From Dorea_D hominis (GTDB lineage Bacteria; Bacillota; Clostridia; Lachnospirales; Lachnospiraceae): 64,000 nt of DNA. Location: contig NZ_JACOOY010000013.1 of the NCBI RefSeq assembly GCF_014287705.1, positions 1 through 64,000 on the forward strand, in the 5' to 3' direction. The position numbers were made by a program, and so were the translations under genes. The notes under the pieces are model-generated. The model had not been told where the DNA came from. It was given only the letters and a program-made list of their open reading frames with translations, and did no database searches. Positions 34,624-43,362 of the stretch are shown one piece after another. Each line of letters starts with the position of its first letter. Within the stretch, counting starts at the first letter, position 1.

Positions 34624-35052
34624 TTAGAATTTCAGTTCAACTGGTTTCTGAGCTTCCTGTTTGTGCTCCGGTCCAGCGTATACATGAAGTTTCTTGATCA
34701 TTGCTCTTCCTAAAGGTCCTTTCGGAAGCATTCCTTTTACAGCCAGTTCGATAACTTTCTCAGGTTTCTTAGCCATCATCTCTTTTAATGTAGTCTCTTT
34801 CATTCCTCCTACATAATCAGAGTGATTATAATATACTTTCTGATCCAGTTTCTTTCCTGTTACTTTTACCTTCTCAGCATTTACAACTACTACGTAATCA
34901 CCTGTGTCTACGTGTGGTGTAAATTCTGGTTTATTCTTACCTCTTAAAACTTTAGCTACTTCTGATGACAGACGTCCTAATGTACATCCAGCAGCGTCAA
35001 CTACGTACCATTTTCTTTCAATCTTATCTGGATTAGCCATATAAGTTTTCAT
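34624..35052 (-). CDS. rplM: 50S ribosomal protein L13
   Basis: A 142-aa large-subunit assembly protein: KWYVVDAAGCTLGRLSSEVAKVLRGKNKPEFTPHVDTGDYVVVVNAEKV, then the L13 signature MLPKGPLGRAMIKKLHVYAGPEH. It heads the rplM-rpsI pair. The 378 bp upstream (35053-35430) contain a dispersed hairpin repeat and no gene. I could not confirm an L13 leader structure. Confidence 0.98.
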   Translation of the reverse strand: MKTYMANPDKIERKWYVVDAAGCTLGRLSSEVAKVLRGKNKPEFTPHVDTGDYVVVVNAEKVKVTGKKLDQKVYYNHSDYVGGMKETTLKEMMAKKPEKVIELAVKGMLPKGPLGRAMIKKLHVYAGPEHKQEAQKPVELKF

Positions 35053-35260
35053 TGGTTTCCCTCCTGTGAATCATTAACTTTTTCATTAACACTTTCATGA
35101 TAAATATATTGAAATCAATAAAGCTCCGGGGCTTTGGTGCTTTACTGTTTCTCCTTTTGTCATACTGCATTATTATATTACACAACCCCGTGTGTGTCAA
35201 CCTTTTTTATAAACAATATGCTGTTTTCTTCATCTTTCGATCTCAATACTATCTTATGGT

Positions 35261-35323
35261 GTCAAGGTTAAAAAAACTCCACTCGTGTGCAAGCACATCG
35301 TGATTTTCAGTCTTTTGACCCTG
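35261..35323. repeat. Dispersed hairpin repeat, copy 2 (inverted relative to copy 3)
   Basis: Its reverse complement begins CCAGGGTCAAAAGACTGAA and continues CACGATGTGCTTGCACA, then GAGTGGAGTTT. This matches copy 3 at 36798-36858 along most of its length. It lies upstream of the MATE gene. Confidence 0.75.
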
Positions 35324-35430
35324 GAAGCATCTTATAGTATAATATTCTCAGTATAATATTTTCTGTTGAGCTCTTATTTTAACATAAGATCAATAATTTA
35401 TACAATTAATAATATTTGGGGGAAAACTAA

Positions 35431-36780
35431 ATGAAAAAGAACATTGATATGCTCCATGGGCCTGTGCTGCCGGCACTTACGAAGCTGGCACTTCCGATCA
35501 TGGCAACTTCACTTATCCAAATGGCGTACAACCTGACTGACATGATCTGGATAGGAAGGCTGGGGAGCAACGCTGTAGCCGCAGTCGGCGCAGCAGGTAT
35601 GTATATGTGGCTTTCCAACGGGCTGGCTTCACTGTCTAAAATGGGTGGTCAGGTAAATACAGGCTACTCACTGGGGAGCGGTAGCCGCAAAGAAGCTGCC
35701 GGATATATCGCAAACACTTTACGTTTTGCAGCCATTTCGGGCATTATTTTTGGTATTGTCTGCATGTTGTCCGCAACACCATTAATCGGTTTTTTCAATC
35801 TGAACAGTCCACAGGTTATCGCCGATGCGAAAATCTATCTCCAGATCACTTGTGGTCTGGTTGTATTTTCCTTTATGAATCAGAGCTTTACCGGAATCTT
35901 TACGGCACTTGGAAACAGCAAGGCTGCTTTTCTCGCTACCACATCCGGTCTGATCGTCAATATCATTCTGGATCCGGTTCTTATTTTCGGTCTCGGACCA
36001 TTTCCGGCTATGCGGATCATGGGTGCTGCTGTTGCAACCGTAATCGCACAGGCGATCGTAACCCTGACATTTCTTATATTTACAAGGAAAGATACTCTGA
36101 TTTTCCCGGAAGTACATTTCTTCGGAAAACCGAACATGCACTATCTTACTTCTATTATAAAGATTGGCCTTCCGACTTCCATCCAGAGTATGCTGTTTAC
36201 CGGCATTTCCATGATTATCGCAAGACTGGTTGCAGGCTATGGAGATGCGGCTGTTGCTGTGCAGAAAGTTGGTTCACAGATTGAATCCATTTCCTGGATG
36301 ACTGCTGATGGTTTTGCCGCTGCCGTCAATTCTTTTATTGCGCAGAATCACGGTGCCGGAAACCGCGACCGTATCCGCAAAGGCTATTCGCATGCCATGG
36401 GAATCGTGCTGGTCTGGGGAATCTTCTGCACACTGCTTCTGATTCTCTGCCCGGAACCAATCTTCCGGATCTTTATCACAGAACCGGATGTCATACCAAT
36501 GGGCGTGGACTATTTGATGATCCTCGGCGTGTCACAACTCTTTATGAGCGTAGAGATCACTACAGCCGGTGCATTTTCCGGCTACGGCCGTACAGTACCG
36601 CCGTCTGTCATCAGTATTATATTTACCTCCGCGCGGATTCCTCTGGCGATGCTGCTGATCACAACGTCACTCGCCTTAAACGGTATCTGGTGGAGTATAA
36701 CCATTTCCAGCATTTTCAAAGGGATTTTATTGCTGACCTGGTTTTTGTTCTTTTTAAGGAAAGAAATGAAAAAATCCTGA
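35431..36780 (+). CDS. MATE-family multidrug efflux transporter
   Basis: A 449-aa, 12-helix antiporter of the DinF/NorM superfamily. LPIMATSLIQMAYNLTDMIWIGRLGSNAVAAVGAAG is the first MATE half, and IGLPTSIQSMLFTGISMIIARLVAGYGDAAVAVQKVGSQIESISWM the second. It exports drugs or metabolites in exchange for Na+ or H+. The gene stands alone and is flanked by two inverted copies of a dispersed hairpin repeat. Confidence 0.93.
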   Translation: MKKNIDMLHGPVLPALTKLALPIMATSLIQMAYNLTDMIWIGRLGSNAVAAVGAAGMYMWLSNGLASLSKMGGQVNTGYSLGSGSRKEAAGYIANTLRFAAISGIIFGIVCMLSATPLIGFFNLNSPQVIADAKIYLQITCGLVVFSFMNQSFTGIFTALGNSKAAFLATTSGLIVNIILDPVLIFGLGPFPAMRIMGAAVATVIAQAIVTLTFLIFTRKDTLIFPEVHFFGKPNMHYLTSIIKIGLPTSIQSMLFTGISMIIARLVAGYGDAAVAVQKVGSQIESISWMTADGFAAAVNSFIAQNHGAGNRDRIRKGYSHAMGIVLVWGIFCTLLLILCPEPIFRIFITEPDVIPMGVDYLMILGVSQLFMSVEITTAGAFSGYGRTVPPSVISIIFTSARIPLAMLLITTSLALNGIWWSITISSIFKGILLLTWFLFFLRKEMKKS

Positions 36781-36797
36781 TTTATTTTAATGATGCA

Positions 36798-36858
36798 GGG
36801 TCAAAAGCCTGAACCCACGATGTGCTTGCACATAAGTGGGTTTATGGCTTAGTGACCC
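36798..36858. repeat. Dispersed hairpin repeat, copy 3
   Basis: GGGTCA..AGCC..AACCCAC..ATGTGC-TT-GCACAT..GTGGGTTT..GGCT..TGACCC folds into a long interrupted stem. It shows the repeat most clearly and lies between the MATE and GH13 genes. Confidence 0.8.
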
Positions 36859-36998
36859 GCCCGATATGAGCATAAAAGTGGAGCGTAAGCTTCATGATAC
36901 GCGGATATTGGGGTGAATTGCAGGAACACGAAGTACGGAACAATTCATATGGCATCTTTCTAAATACAATTATCATCAACAAGGAGGACTTAATTACT

Positions 36999-38303
36999 AT
37001 GTGGGCTTATGAAGGCGTTTTTTATCAAATCTATCCGATTGGATTCTGCGGTGCACCTGTGCACAATGACGGCGTGACCGTTTCCAGAATTCTGAAATTA
37101 AAAGACTGGGCAGGTTATCTCGGTGACCTCGGGATTACTTCTATATTATTAAACCCGATTTTTGAATCCGACAATCACGGATATGACACGAGAGATTTTA
37201 AGAAGATTGACTGCCGTCTCGGCACAAATGAAGATTTCGCTGAAGTATGTAAATCGCTCCATGAAAATGGTGTGAAAATCGTTCTCGACGGTGTTTTCAA
37301 CCATGTCGGTCGTGGTTTCTGGGCGTTCAAAGATGTACAAGAGAAGAAATGGGATTCTCCTTACAAGGACTGGTTCCATATCAGCTTTGACGGAAACAGC
37401 TGCTATGATGACGGTTTCTGGTACGAGGGCTGGGAAGGTCATTTTGAATTGGTAAAATTAAATCTGCAAAACCCGGCAGTCGTCGATTATCTTCTGGAAT
37501 GTGTAAAATTCTGGATCAATACTTTTGACATCGACGGGCTCCGGCTGGATGTCGCTTACAGTCTGGATCACAATTTCATGCGCAGACTCCGTAGTTATAC
37601 CCAGGAATTAAAGCCTGATTTCGCACTGATTGGTGAAGTTCTTTTTGGTGATTATAATATTATCGTCAATGATGAAATGCTTCACAGCTGCACAAATTAT
37701 GAATGTTACAAGGGCTTGTACTCCAGCTTCAATTCCATGAATCTGTTCGAGATTGCCCATTCTCTGCACCGCCAGTTCGGGGCTGATCCATGGTGCATTT
37801 ACCGTGGGAAACATTTGATGACATTTGCAGATAACCACGACGTCACAAGACTTGCCAGCATCCTGACAAACAAAGCTCATATTCCACTTGCTTATGGACT
37901 ACTTCTCGGCATGCCAGGTGTACCGTGTCTTTATTATGGAAGCGAATGGGCTGAACCGGGAGAGAAAGCTCCGGATAATGATTACGCACTGCGTCCTTGC
38001 TTCGATGCGCCAAAACCGAATGACCTGACCTCATTTATCAAAAAATTAATTCAGATTCGTGAGCACAGCGATGCACTCTGCAACGGCTCTTACAGAAATG
38101 TTGTGATTCAGAATCATCAGCTAATCTTTGAACGCTGCACGGAGAACACACGTGTTCTCGTTGCCATTAACGCTGCTGACTATCCCTACACCGCTTATCA
38201 CGGTGACCTGAGCGGTCAAATGACGGATCTGATCACCGGCGAAACCGTTACCATGCAGGGACAACTTGAGCTGCCCCCATACAGCGTGCAGTATTTAAGA
38301 TAA
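36999..38303 (+). CDS. GH13-family alpha-glucan hydrolase (cyclomaltodextrinase/alpha-amylase-like)
   Basis: A 434-aa cytoplasmic glycoside hydrolase (no signal peptide). The four GH13 regions are present: I (VLDGVFNHVG, 95-104), II (GLRLDVAY with nucleophile D184), III (IGEVLFG with acid E213) and IV (FADNHDVTRL with H280-D281). It lacks the N-terminal beta-sandwich domain of neopullulanases, so it is short for that group. AAGGAGG before the ATG at 36999 fixes the start; the open frame extends 35 codons upstream through non-coding sequence. It probably cuts maltodextrins taken up by the cell. Confidence 0.88.
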   Translation: MWAYEGVFYQIYPIGFCGAPVHNDGVTVSRILKLKDWAGYLGDLGITSILLNPIFESDNHGYDTRDFKKIDCRLGTNEDFAEVCKSLHENGVKIVLDGVFNHVGRGFWAFKDVQEKKWDSPYKDWFHISFDGNSCYDDGFWYEGWEGHFELVKLNLQNPAVVDYLLECVKFWINTFDIDGLRLDVAYSLDHNFMRRLRSYTQELKPDFALIGEVLFGDYNIIVNDEMLHSCTNYECYKGLYSSFNSMNLFEIAHSLHRQFGADPWCIYRGKHLMTFADNHDVTRLASILTNKAHIPLAYGLLLGMPGVPCLYYGSEWAEPGEKAPDNDYALRPCFDAPKPNDLTSFIKKLIQIREHSDALCNGSYRNVVIQNHQLIFERCTENTRVLVAINAADYPYTAYHGDLSGQMTDLITGETVTMQGQLELPPYSVQYLR

Positions 38304-38386
38304 TGCCATAATAATCAAATTGCACAATTCAAAGCATCAAGATATGCCAAAACGTAAAATTTTTAACAAAAAAATTTACATTTTCC

Positions 38387-38415
38387 TTGTAATTGCAATT
38401 TATTGTTGCTACAAT
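38387..38415 (+). promoter_or_regulatory. Promoter of the secreted rhodanese gene
   Basis: TTGTAA (38387-38392), 17 bp, TACAAT (38410-38415), 45 bp before the start. A strong GAGGAGG ribosome site follows. Confidence 0.6.
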
Positions 38416-38459
38416 GCAATTAGATAATTTTTTCATAAACAAAGAGGAGGCATGTAAAA

Positions 38460-39185
38460 ATGAAAAAAAGAAACATTATCACATCTATTGCATTAGCTGG
38501 TGCCCTGTGCTTCAGCTCATTACTTCCGGTATCTGCTGCCACATTTGACAACAGTGGAATCAAGGAAACCCAGGTTGAAAAAGTTACATACCAGTTCATG
38601 AACGAAACACAGGCTGGTAAGTACAAACTTGTTGACACAGATACTCTGCACAGTTGGGTTTCAAAGAAAGACAAGATGATCATTGTAGACACAATGCCGG
38701 CTGCTGCATCTTACGACAAGCAGCATGTTCCTGGTGCTATCAACTCAGTTGCTCCAATGAAAGAAGCTGAGTACACACCGGAACAGAAAGCTGATCTGAC
38801 CAGCCAGGTTGAGAAGCTTCTTCCAAACAAGACAGTCTCAAAGACAACTTCAAAAACTACATGGTCTAAAGTTTCTAAGAAAACTTACAGCAAACTGAAA
38901 AAAGCTGACAGAAAAGCAAAAAAAGTAAAAAAAGGCAAAAAGACAGTTACATATTATTACAAAAAAGTTGTAAAGAAATCTACAAAGAAAACTACTGTCA
39001 AAGATAAAAGCTACAAGATCGTAGTATACTGTGGTCATATCGGATGTGCTCGTTCTCACGTTGCTGCAGCTTACCTTGTAAAACAGGGATACACAAATGT
39101 ATATCGTTACGGCGGTGGAATCAGTGCATGGGTTGATGCAGGATATTCTATCGAGAAAGTTGAAACTGCACAGCCGGCACAATAA
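38460..39185 (+). CDS. Secreted rhodanese-domain protein with lysine-rich insertion
   Basis: A 241-aa exported protein: signal peptide MKKRNIITSIALAGALCFSS-LLPVSA, cleavage near residue 26. A rhodanese fold is split by an insertion. The first half (about 57-115) has the substrate-side IIVDTMPAAASYDKQHVPGAIN, residues about 124-185 are a Lys/Thr/Ser-rich stretch, and the second half carries the active loop VVYCGHIGCARSHVAAAYL (Cys191, Cys196) and YGGGISAWVDAGYSIE. Rhodaneses move sulfane sulfur. The basic insert may bind the anionic wall. It has its own promoter and terminator and precedes another lysine-rich surface protein. Confidence 0.85.
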   Translation: MKKRNIITSIALAGALCFSSLLPVSAATFDNSGIKETQVEKVTYQFMNETQAGKYKLVDTDTLHSWVSKKDKMIIVDTMPAAASYDKQHVPGAINSVAPMKEAEYTPEQKADLTSQVEKLLPNKTVSKTTSKTTWSKVSKKTYSKLKKADRKAKKVKKGKKTVTYYYKKVVKKSTKKTTVKDKSYKIVVYCGHIGCARSHVAAAYLVKQGYTNVYRYGGGISAWVDAGYSIEKVETAQPAQ

Positions 39186-39223
39186 TAAGGAGCTCATGGA
39201 TTTGAATGGTTCCAGGTAATCAC

Positions 39224-39257
39224 AACGGGGAGTTGATAGACAGCTCCCCGTTTTTTC
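39224..39257 (+). terminator. Terminator after the secreted rhodanese gene
   Basis: AACGGGGAG pairs with CTCCCCGTT, followed by TTTT. Confidence 0.85.
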
Positions 39258-39283
39258 AACAATGAAGAGAGAGAGGTTATGAA

Positions 39284-41014
39284 ATGCAACATTCTATTTC
39301 TTTAAAGAAACGGCTTCTGACGCTTCTGATAGCAGCTGGATTTTTATTAGGCTCGGTATTTGCGGCCGGATCAGAAACATCCGCAGCCACAAGCCGCCTC
39401 AAGGTGTCACCGACTAAGAAAACGATTTATGTCGGAAAGGCAACCACCCTTAAGGCCAACAAGAAAGTTCGCTGGTCTGTATACAAAGGAAAGAAATATG
39501 TAAAAATTGTTTCCAAATCAAAATATGCGAAAAAAATCACTATTAAAGGATTAAGGAACGGAACATCTTATATCAAAGCAAAATACGGAAAAAAAATAAA
39601 AAAAGTTAAAATTACCGTTAAGAAAAAAACAGTTTCAAGCAACGTTCCAACGAAGATCACACTTGCAGCTACCCAGAATTCTATTGGTGTAGGTGACCAC
39701 TGTTCTGTATATGTAAAATCCGTATCACCTTCTACCGCAAGTAAGGCTGTGACCTATTCATCCAGCAATGAAAAGGTAGCTACTGTATCCCGAAGCGGAC
39801 TGATCTCAGGAGTCAAAGATGGTACAGTTACAATCACAGCGACTTCGACAAAAAACAATGCACGAAAAGCAACTATCAAGATTACTGTTTTAAAAACACT
39901 TCGTGGCACTGTCAAACTGACCGCAAGCCTTTCCACTGAAGAGAAATTCCCAAAGGGAAAAGTGGCATGCCTTTGGATTCCAGTGCCTGAAACAGACGCA
40001 AATGGTTCACAGACTGTTTCTCCTTCCAGTATCAAATACACAGCAAAACACGCCACAGAATTAAAGATTACGACAGACTCTGCCGGTAACAAAGCCTTAT
40101 ACGTTAAATGGGATGAGAATACAGACCCGAAAGATCGTACAGTTGATTTCTCCTTCAATGTAGTCCGAAGAGAAATCATCCGCCCTGCCAACATGCAGGC
40201 ATTAGAAAAAGGTACTGTTGATAAAGAAAAAATGGCGCCATATCTGAAAGAAACCAAGCGAAGCGGATCTCTGACCAGCGGAATTGTAAAAGAAACAGCT
40301 GACAAAATCGTCAAAGACGCACATGCTACTACTGTTTATAAGAAAGCATATGCCATTTATGACTGGGTCTGCGAAAATCTAAGACGTGACAATAGCACTC
40401 CGGCAATCGGTTCAGGAGATGTACAGTATATTCTTAAAAATACCGATAATGGTATCGGAAAATGTACTGACGTAAATGCTGTATTCGTCGCACTCTGCAG
40501 AGCGGAAGGCATCCCTGCAAGAAGTGTTTACGGATTAAAGCTGAATGCCATGATCGATAATCCTAATACTCCTTATGTTCAGAAATGCAAGCCACAATAT
40601 TATCTGCCAGGATATGGATGGGCAGAAGCTGATGTAAGTGCATTGCTGAAACTCCCGGATATCATGGGACACGAAGATGATTATCGTGGAAAAAATGTAT
40701 CAGCAGAGAAAGCCCAAATCTGGAAATCCTTAAAAGACGAATACTGGGGTTCAGCCGATGATTACTGGATGATGCTAAGTGCCGGCGGAGATATCACACT
40801 TTCTCCAAAACAGGACGAAAAAACTGCAGCCGATGCAGTACTTAACCCAGATGGCTCTGTAAAAAATTACGGAATCCTTAACGACAATGGAACCCTACAC
40901 TATTTTATATATCCATATGCAGAATATGACGGACATTATCTAAAAAACTATGGCACTACCGAATTTGATTACAAATACTCTTTTGAAGAAGGTAATGACG
41001 ACTGCGGATGCTAA
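39284..41014 (+). CDS. Secreted Big2 / transglutaminase-like domain protein
   Basis: A 576-aa exported protein. Signal peptide about 1-35 (LLTLLIAAGFLLGSVFAAGS), a very basic Lys-rich segment at 40-115, a bacterial Ig-like (Big2) domain at about 122-203 (SSSNEKVATVSRSGLISGVKDGTVTITATS), a beta-rich region, then a transglutaminase-like domain at about 340-455 with the candidate nucleophile Cys394 (GIGKCTDVNAVFVALCRAEGIPARSVYG) and Asp450 (YGWAEADVS). Where relatives have His before Cys (HCxxxFYLPGYGW), this protein has Lys434-Cys435, so the triad may be incomplete. It ends in DDCGC. It is likely a wall-associated protein; activity is uncertain. Confidence 0.82.
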   Translation: MQHSISLKKRLLTLLIAAGFLLGSVFAAGSETSAATSRLKVSPTKKTIYVGKATTLKANKKVRWSVYKGKKYVKIVSKSKYAKKITIKGLRNGTSYIKAKYGKKIKKVKITVKKKTVSSNVPTKITLAATQNSIGVGDHCSVYVKSVSPSTASKAVTYSSSNEKVATVSRSGLISGVKDGTVTITATSTKNNARKATIKITVLKTLRGTVKLTASLSTEEKFPKGKVACLWIPVPETDANGSQTVSPSSIKYTAKHATELKITTDSAGNKALYVKWDENTDPKDRTVDFSFNVVRREIIRPANMQALEKGTVDKEKMAPYLKETKRSGSLTSGIVKETADKIVKDAHATTVYKKAYAIYDWVCENLRRDNSTPAIGSGDVQYILKNTDNGIGKCTDVNAVFVALCRAEGIPARSVYGLKLNAMIDNPNTPYVQKCKPQYYLPGYGWAEADVSALLKLPDIMGHEDDYRGKNVSAEKAQIWKSLKDEYWGSADDYWMMLSAGGDITLSPKQDEKTAADAVLNPDGSVKNYGILNDNGTLHYFIYPYAEYDGHYLKNYGTTEFDYKYSFEEGNDDCGC

Positions 41015-41023
41015 GAAAAAAGC

Positions 41024-41065
41024 GGTTGGAATGCTGACATATCATCAGCGTTCCAGCCACTTTTT
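41024..41065. terminator. Terminator between convergent genes
   Basis: GGTTGGAATGCTGA and TCAGCGTTCCAGCC form a 14-bp stem with one mismatch, followed by CACTTTTTA. It serves the plus-strand gene and possibly the flavin reductase gene on the other strand. Confidence 0.8.
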
Positions 41066-41079
41066 ATCTTGATATCACG

Positions 41080-41589
41080 TTATTGTTTCTCTAATACCTT
41101 CACGATCTCTGCCATATACATGGTGTGATAATCTTTCTGCGGATACCATCTTGTATCACATTCTTCATCTGTGAAACATTCTGGCAACATATCCTGCGCA
41201 TAAAGCTTTCTGCACACAAATACCAGATCTGCTTCCTCAACTGCTGTTGTTCCATCCACATAATATGGATGAAGTCCGGCTTCTGCCCACTTATCTTCCA
41301 CATCTCGTCCGGAGACTCTTCCACACACATTCAGCGCTTCCCTTTTCTCTTCCGGCAGGAAAGAAAGTGTAAAATACTCTGAATTATCTACAAATTCTTT
41401 CGTATATCTCTGCGGACGGATGTAAGCAGTTGCCACATTCTTGCCCCACATGATTCCGACTCCGCCCCAGCTGGCTGTCATCGTATTGCTCTTCTTCTCA
41501 TCACCTGCCGTGATCAGCATCCATTCTTTGGAAATCTTGTGAAATGGATTGATTTTTAATGTATCAATAGAAATCTCTTTAAATGCCAT
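41080..41589 (-). CDS. Flavin reductase family protein
   Basis: A 169-aa FMN-binding split-barrel protein: MLITAGDEKKSNTMTASWGGVGIMWGKNVATAYIRPQRYTKEFVDNSEYFTLSF is the flavin-binding core of this family in clostridia. Partners often use the reduced flavin, but no partner oxygenase is adjacent. It is followed by its convergent neighbour and lies 70 bp downstream of tyrS. Confidence 0.88.
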   Translation of the reverse strand: MAFKEISIDTLKINPFHKISKEWMLITAGDEKKSNTMTASWGGVGIMWGKNVATAYIRPQRYTKEFVDNSEYFTLSFLPEEKREALNVCGRVSGRDVEDKWAEAGLHPYYVDGTTAVEEADLVFVCRKLYAQDMLPECFTDEECDTRWYPQKDYHTMYMAEIVKVLEKQ

Positions 41590-41661
41590 TTTCTACGCCT
41601 GCTTTCTGATTTTTTATTTTTTCATATACTGTTCTTTATACTTTGCATTTATAATTCCGGA

Positions 41662-42885
41662 TTATTTCATAATCACTTTACGGAAATTCTTCTTTCCTTT
41701 TTTCAGTACAAGACCTTCTCCGCTCATATCTTCTGCCTTAAACACTGCATGGATATCTGTAACTTTTTCACCATCAACAGCAACTCCGCCCTGCTGTACT
41801 GCACGGCGTGCTTCTGATTTGGATGGAACCAGTCCGGCTTTTACAAGCATTGTCATAATGTCAATCTCACCATCTGTCATGTCATCAGCCGTAAGTTCTG
41901 CTGTCGGCATATCAGCGGCAGCACCTTTGCTGAACAGTGCTCTTGCAGCTTCCTGTGCTTTCACAGCCTCTTCTTCACCATGGACAAGTTTTGTCAGTTC
42001 ATAAGCAAGAATCTCTTTTGCTGTATTTAACTGTGCGCCTTCCCAGCTGTCCATCTTGTCAATCTCTTCCAGCGGAAGGAATGTCAGCATACGGATACAT
42101 TTCAGAACGTCTGCATCCGCAACATTTCTCCAGTACTGATAGAAATCAAATGGAGAAGTCTTCTCCGGATCAAGCCATACGGCACCACTCTGTGTTTTAC
42201 CCATCTTCTTGCCTTCTGAGTTCAGAAGCAGTGTAATCGTCATCGCACTTGCGTCTTTCCCAAGTTTACGGCGAATCAGTTCTGTACCTGCAAGCATGTT
42301 GCTCCACTGATCATCTCCACCAAATTCCAGATTACATCCATATTTCTGGAATAACTCATAGAAATCATATGCCTGCATGATCATGTAGTTAAACTCAAGG
42401 AAACTTAATCCTTTCTCCATTCTCTGTTTGTAACATTCAGCAGTCAGCATACGGTTTACGCTGAAATGAGCACCTACTTCACGAAGTACTTCAATGTAGT
42501 TCAGATCCATCAGCCAGTCTGCATTATTTACCATCAATGCTTTTCCATCTGAGAAATCAATAAAACGGCTCATCTGCTTTTTAAAGCAGTCACAGTTATG
42601 CTGGATTGTCTCCGGTGTCATCATCTGACGCATATCTGTACGACCGGATGGGTCTCCGATCATCGCTGTTCCTCCACCGATCAGAGCGATCGGTTTATTT
42701 CCTGCTTCCTGAAGACGTTTCATCAGGCACAATGCCATGAAATGTCCGACATGAAGGCTGTCTGCTGTCGGATCAAATCCAATATAAAATGTTGCTTTTC
42801 CATTATTTACCAAATCTCTGATCCGTTCTTCGTCTGTTACCTGCGCGATCAGTCCGCGGGCTTTTAACTCTTCATAAATTCCCAT
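41662..42885 (-). CDS. tyrS: Tyrosyl-tRNA synthetase
   Basis: A 407-aa class I synthetase charging tRNA-Tyr. The HIGH-type motif is FDPTADSLHVGH (residues about 38-49), NYMIMQAYDFYELF and GGDDQWSNMLAG bind tyrosine and tRNA, and the KMSKS loop is KKMGKTQSG. An S4-type RNA-binding domain ends the protein (SKSEARRAVQQGGVAVDGEKV). A T-box leader with a Tyr (TAC) specifier precedes it, so expression rises when tRNA-Tyr is uncharged. Confidence 0.97.
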   Translation of the reverse strand: MGIYEELKARGLIAQVTDEERIRDLVNNGKATFYIGFDPTADSLHVGHFMALCLMKRLQEAGNKPIALIGGGTAMIGDPSGRTDMRQMMTPETIQHNCDCFKKQMSRFIDFSDGKALMVNNADWLMDLNYIEVLREVGAHFSVNRMLTAECYKQRMEKGLSFLEFNYMIMQAYDFYELFQKYGCNLEFGGDDQWSNMLAGTELIRRKLGKDASAMTITLLLNSEGKKMGKTQSGAVWLDPEKTSPFDFYQYWRNVADADVLKCIRMLTFLPLEEIDKMDSWEGAQLNTAKEILAYELTKLVHGEEEAVKAQEAARALFSKGAAADMPTAELTADDMTDGEIDIMTMLVKAGLVPSKSEARRAVQQGGVAVDGEKVTDIHAVFKAEDMSGEGLVLKKGKKNFRKVIMK

Positions 42886-42934
42886 TTTCCTGTCCTCTCC
42901 TTTTTCTTATCTTAAGTTTTACGTTGTCACCATA

Positions 42935-43262
42935 ACAAAAAGTCCTTACCTGATCAAACAATCAGATAAGGACGAGATTATCGTGTTACCACCTTATATT
43001 CACCGATATGCTTACGCTTATCAGCCTCAGAAGGTCTGCGTGTTCACAAACCTGTGCACATAACGTATGCCACACGTCGCAGCCTACAAAACGCTTCTAT
43101 GCAGGTATCTTATGAAACCATACATGCGCTTCTTCGGTGCGCGGCTCCGGGATGTATTCACAACCATGTCCTTTGTGCGCCTCTCACCAGCCGGCAACTC
43201 TCTGTACAGGTGTCAAGACTGTTACTTCTTCTCTTCTTCGCCTTTGTAAATATTCTCATATC
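42935..43262 (-). ncRNA. T-box riboswitch (Tyr) controlling tyrS
   Basis: On the minus strand the T-box sequence AAGGTGGTAACACGA (42981-42995) precedes a terminator GTCCTTATCTGAT / ATCAGGTAAGGAC (42942-42973) with a T-rich tail. Upstream, GAAGAAGAGAAGTAACAG begins stem I, GGCTGGTGAGAGGC resembles the stem I side loop, and GAATACATC (43151-43159) supplies a TAC specifier codon for tyrosine. This matches the downstream gene. Confidence 0.9.
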
Positions 43263-43268
43263 GTTTAA

Positions 43269-43297
43269 AGACTAACTTATTTGCAGATATTTGTCAA
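43269..43297 (-). promoter_or_regulatory. Promoter of the tyrS T-box transcript
   Basis: On the minus strand TTGACA (43292-43297), 17 bp, TAGTCT (43269-43274), just before the leader RNA. Confidence 0.75.
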
Positions 43298-43362
43298 GGC
43301 TTTTATTGTCTGAAATGTCCCGGCAATATTCCCAAAATAATATGACCGTTCCCAGTCACGCC

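Noticed and set aside
35261..36858. Inverted hairpin repeats around the MATE gene as ends of a transposon
   Set aside because: A third copy lies alone at 31.8 kb, there is no transposase, no target duplication was seen, and the copies are diverged hairpins. A dispersed repeat family fits better.
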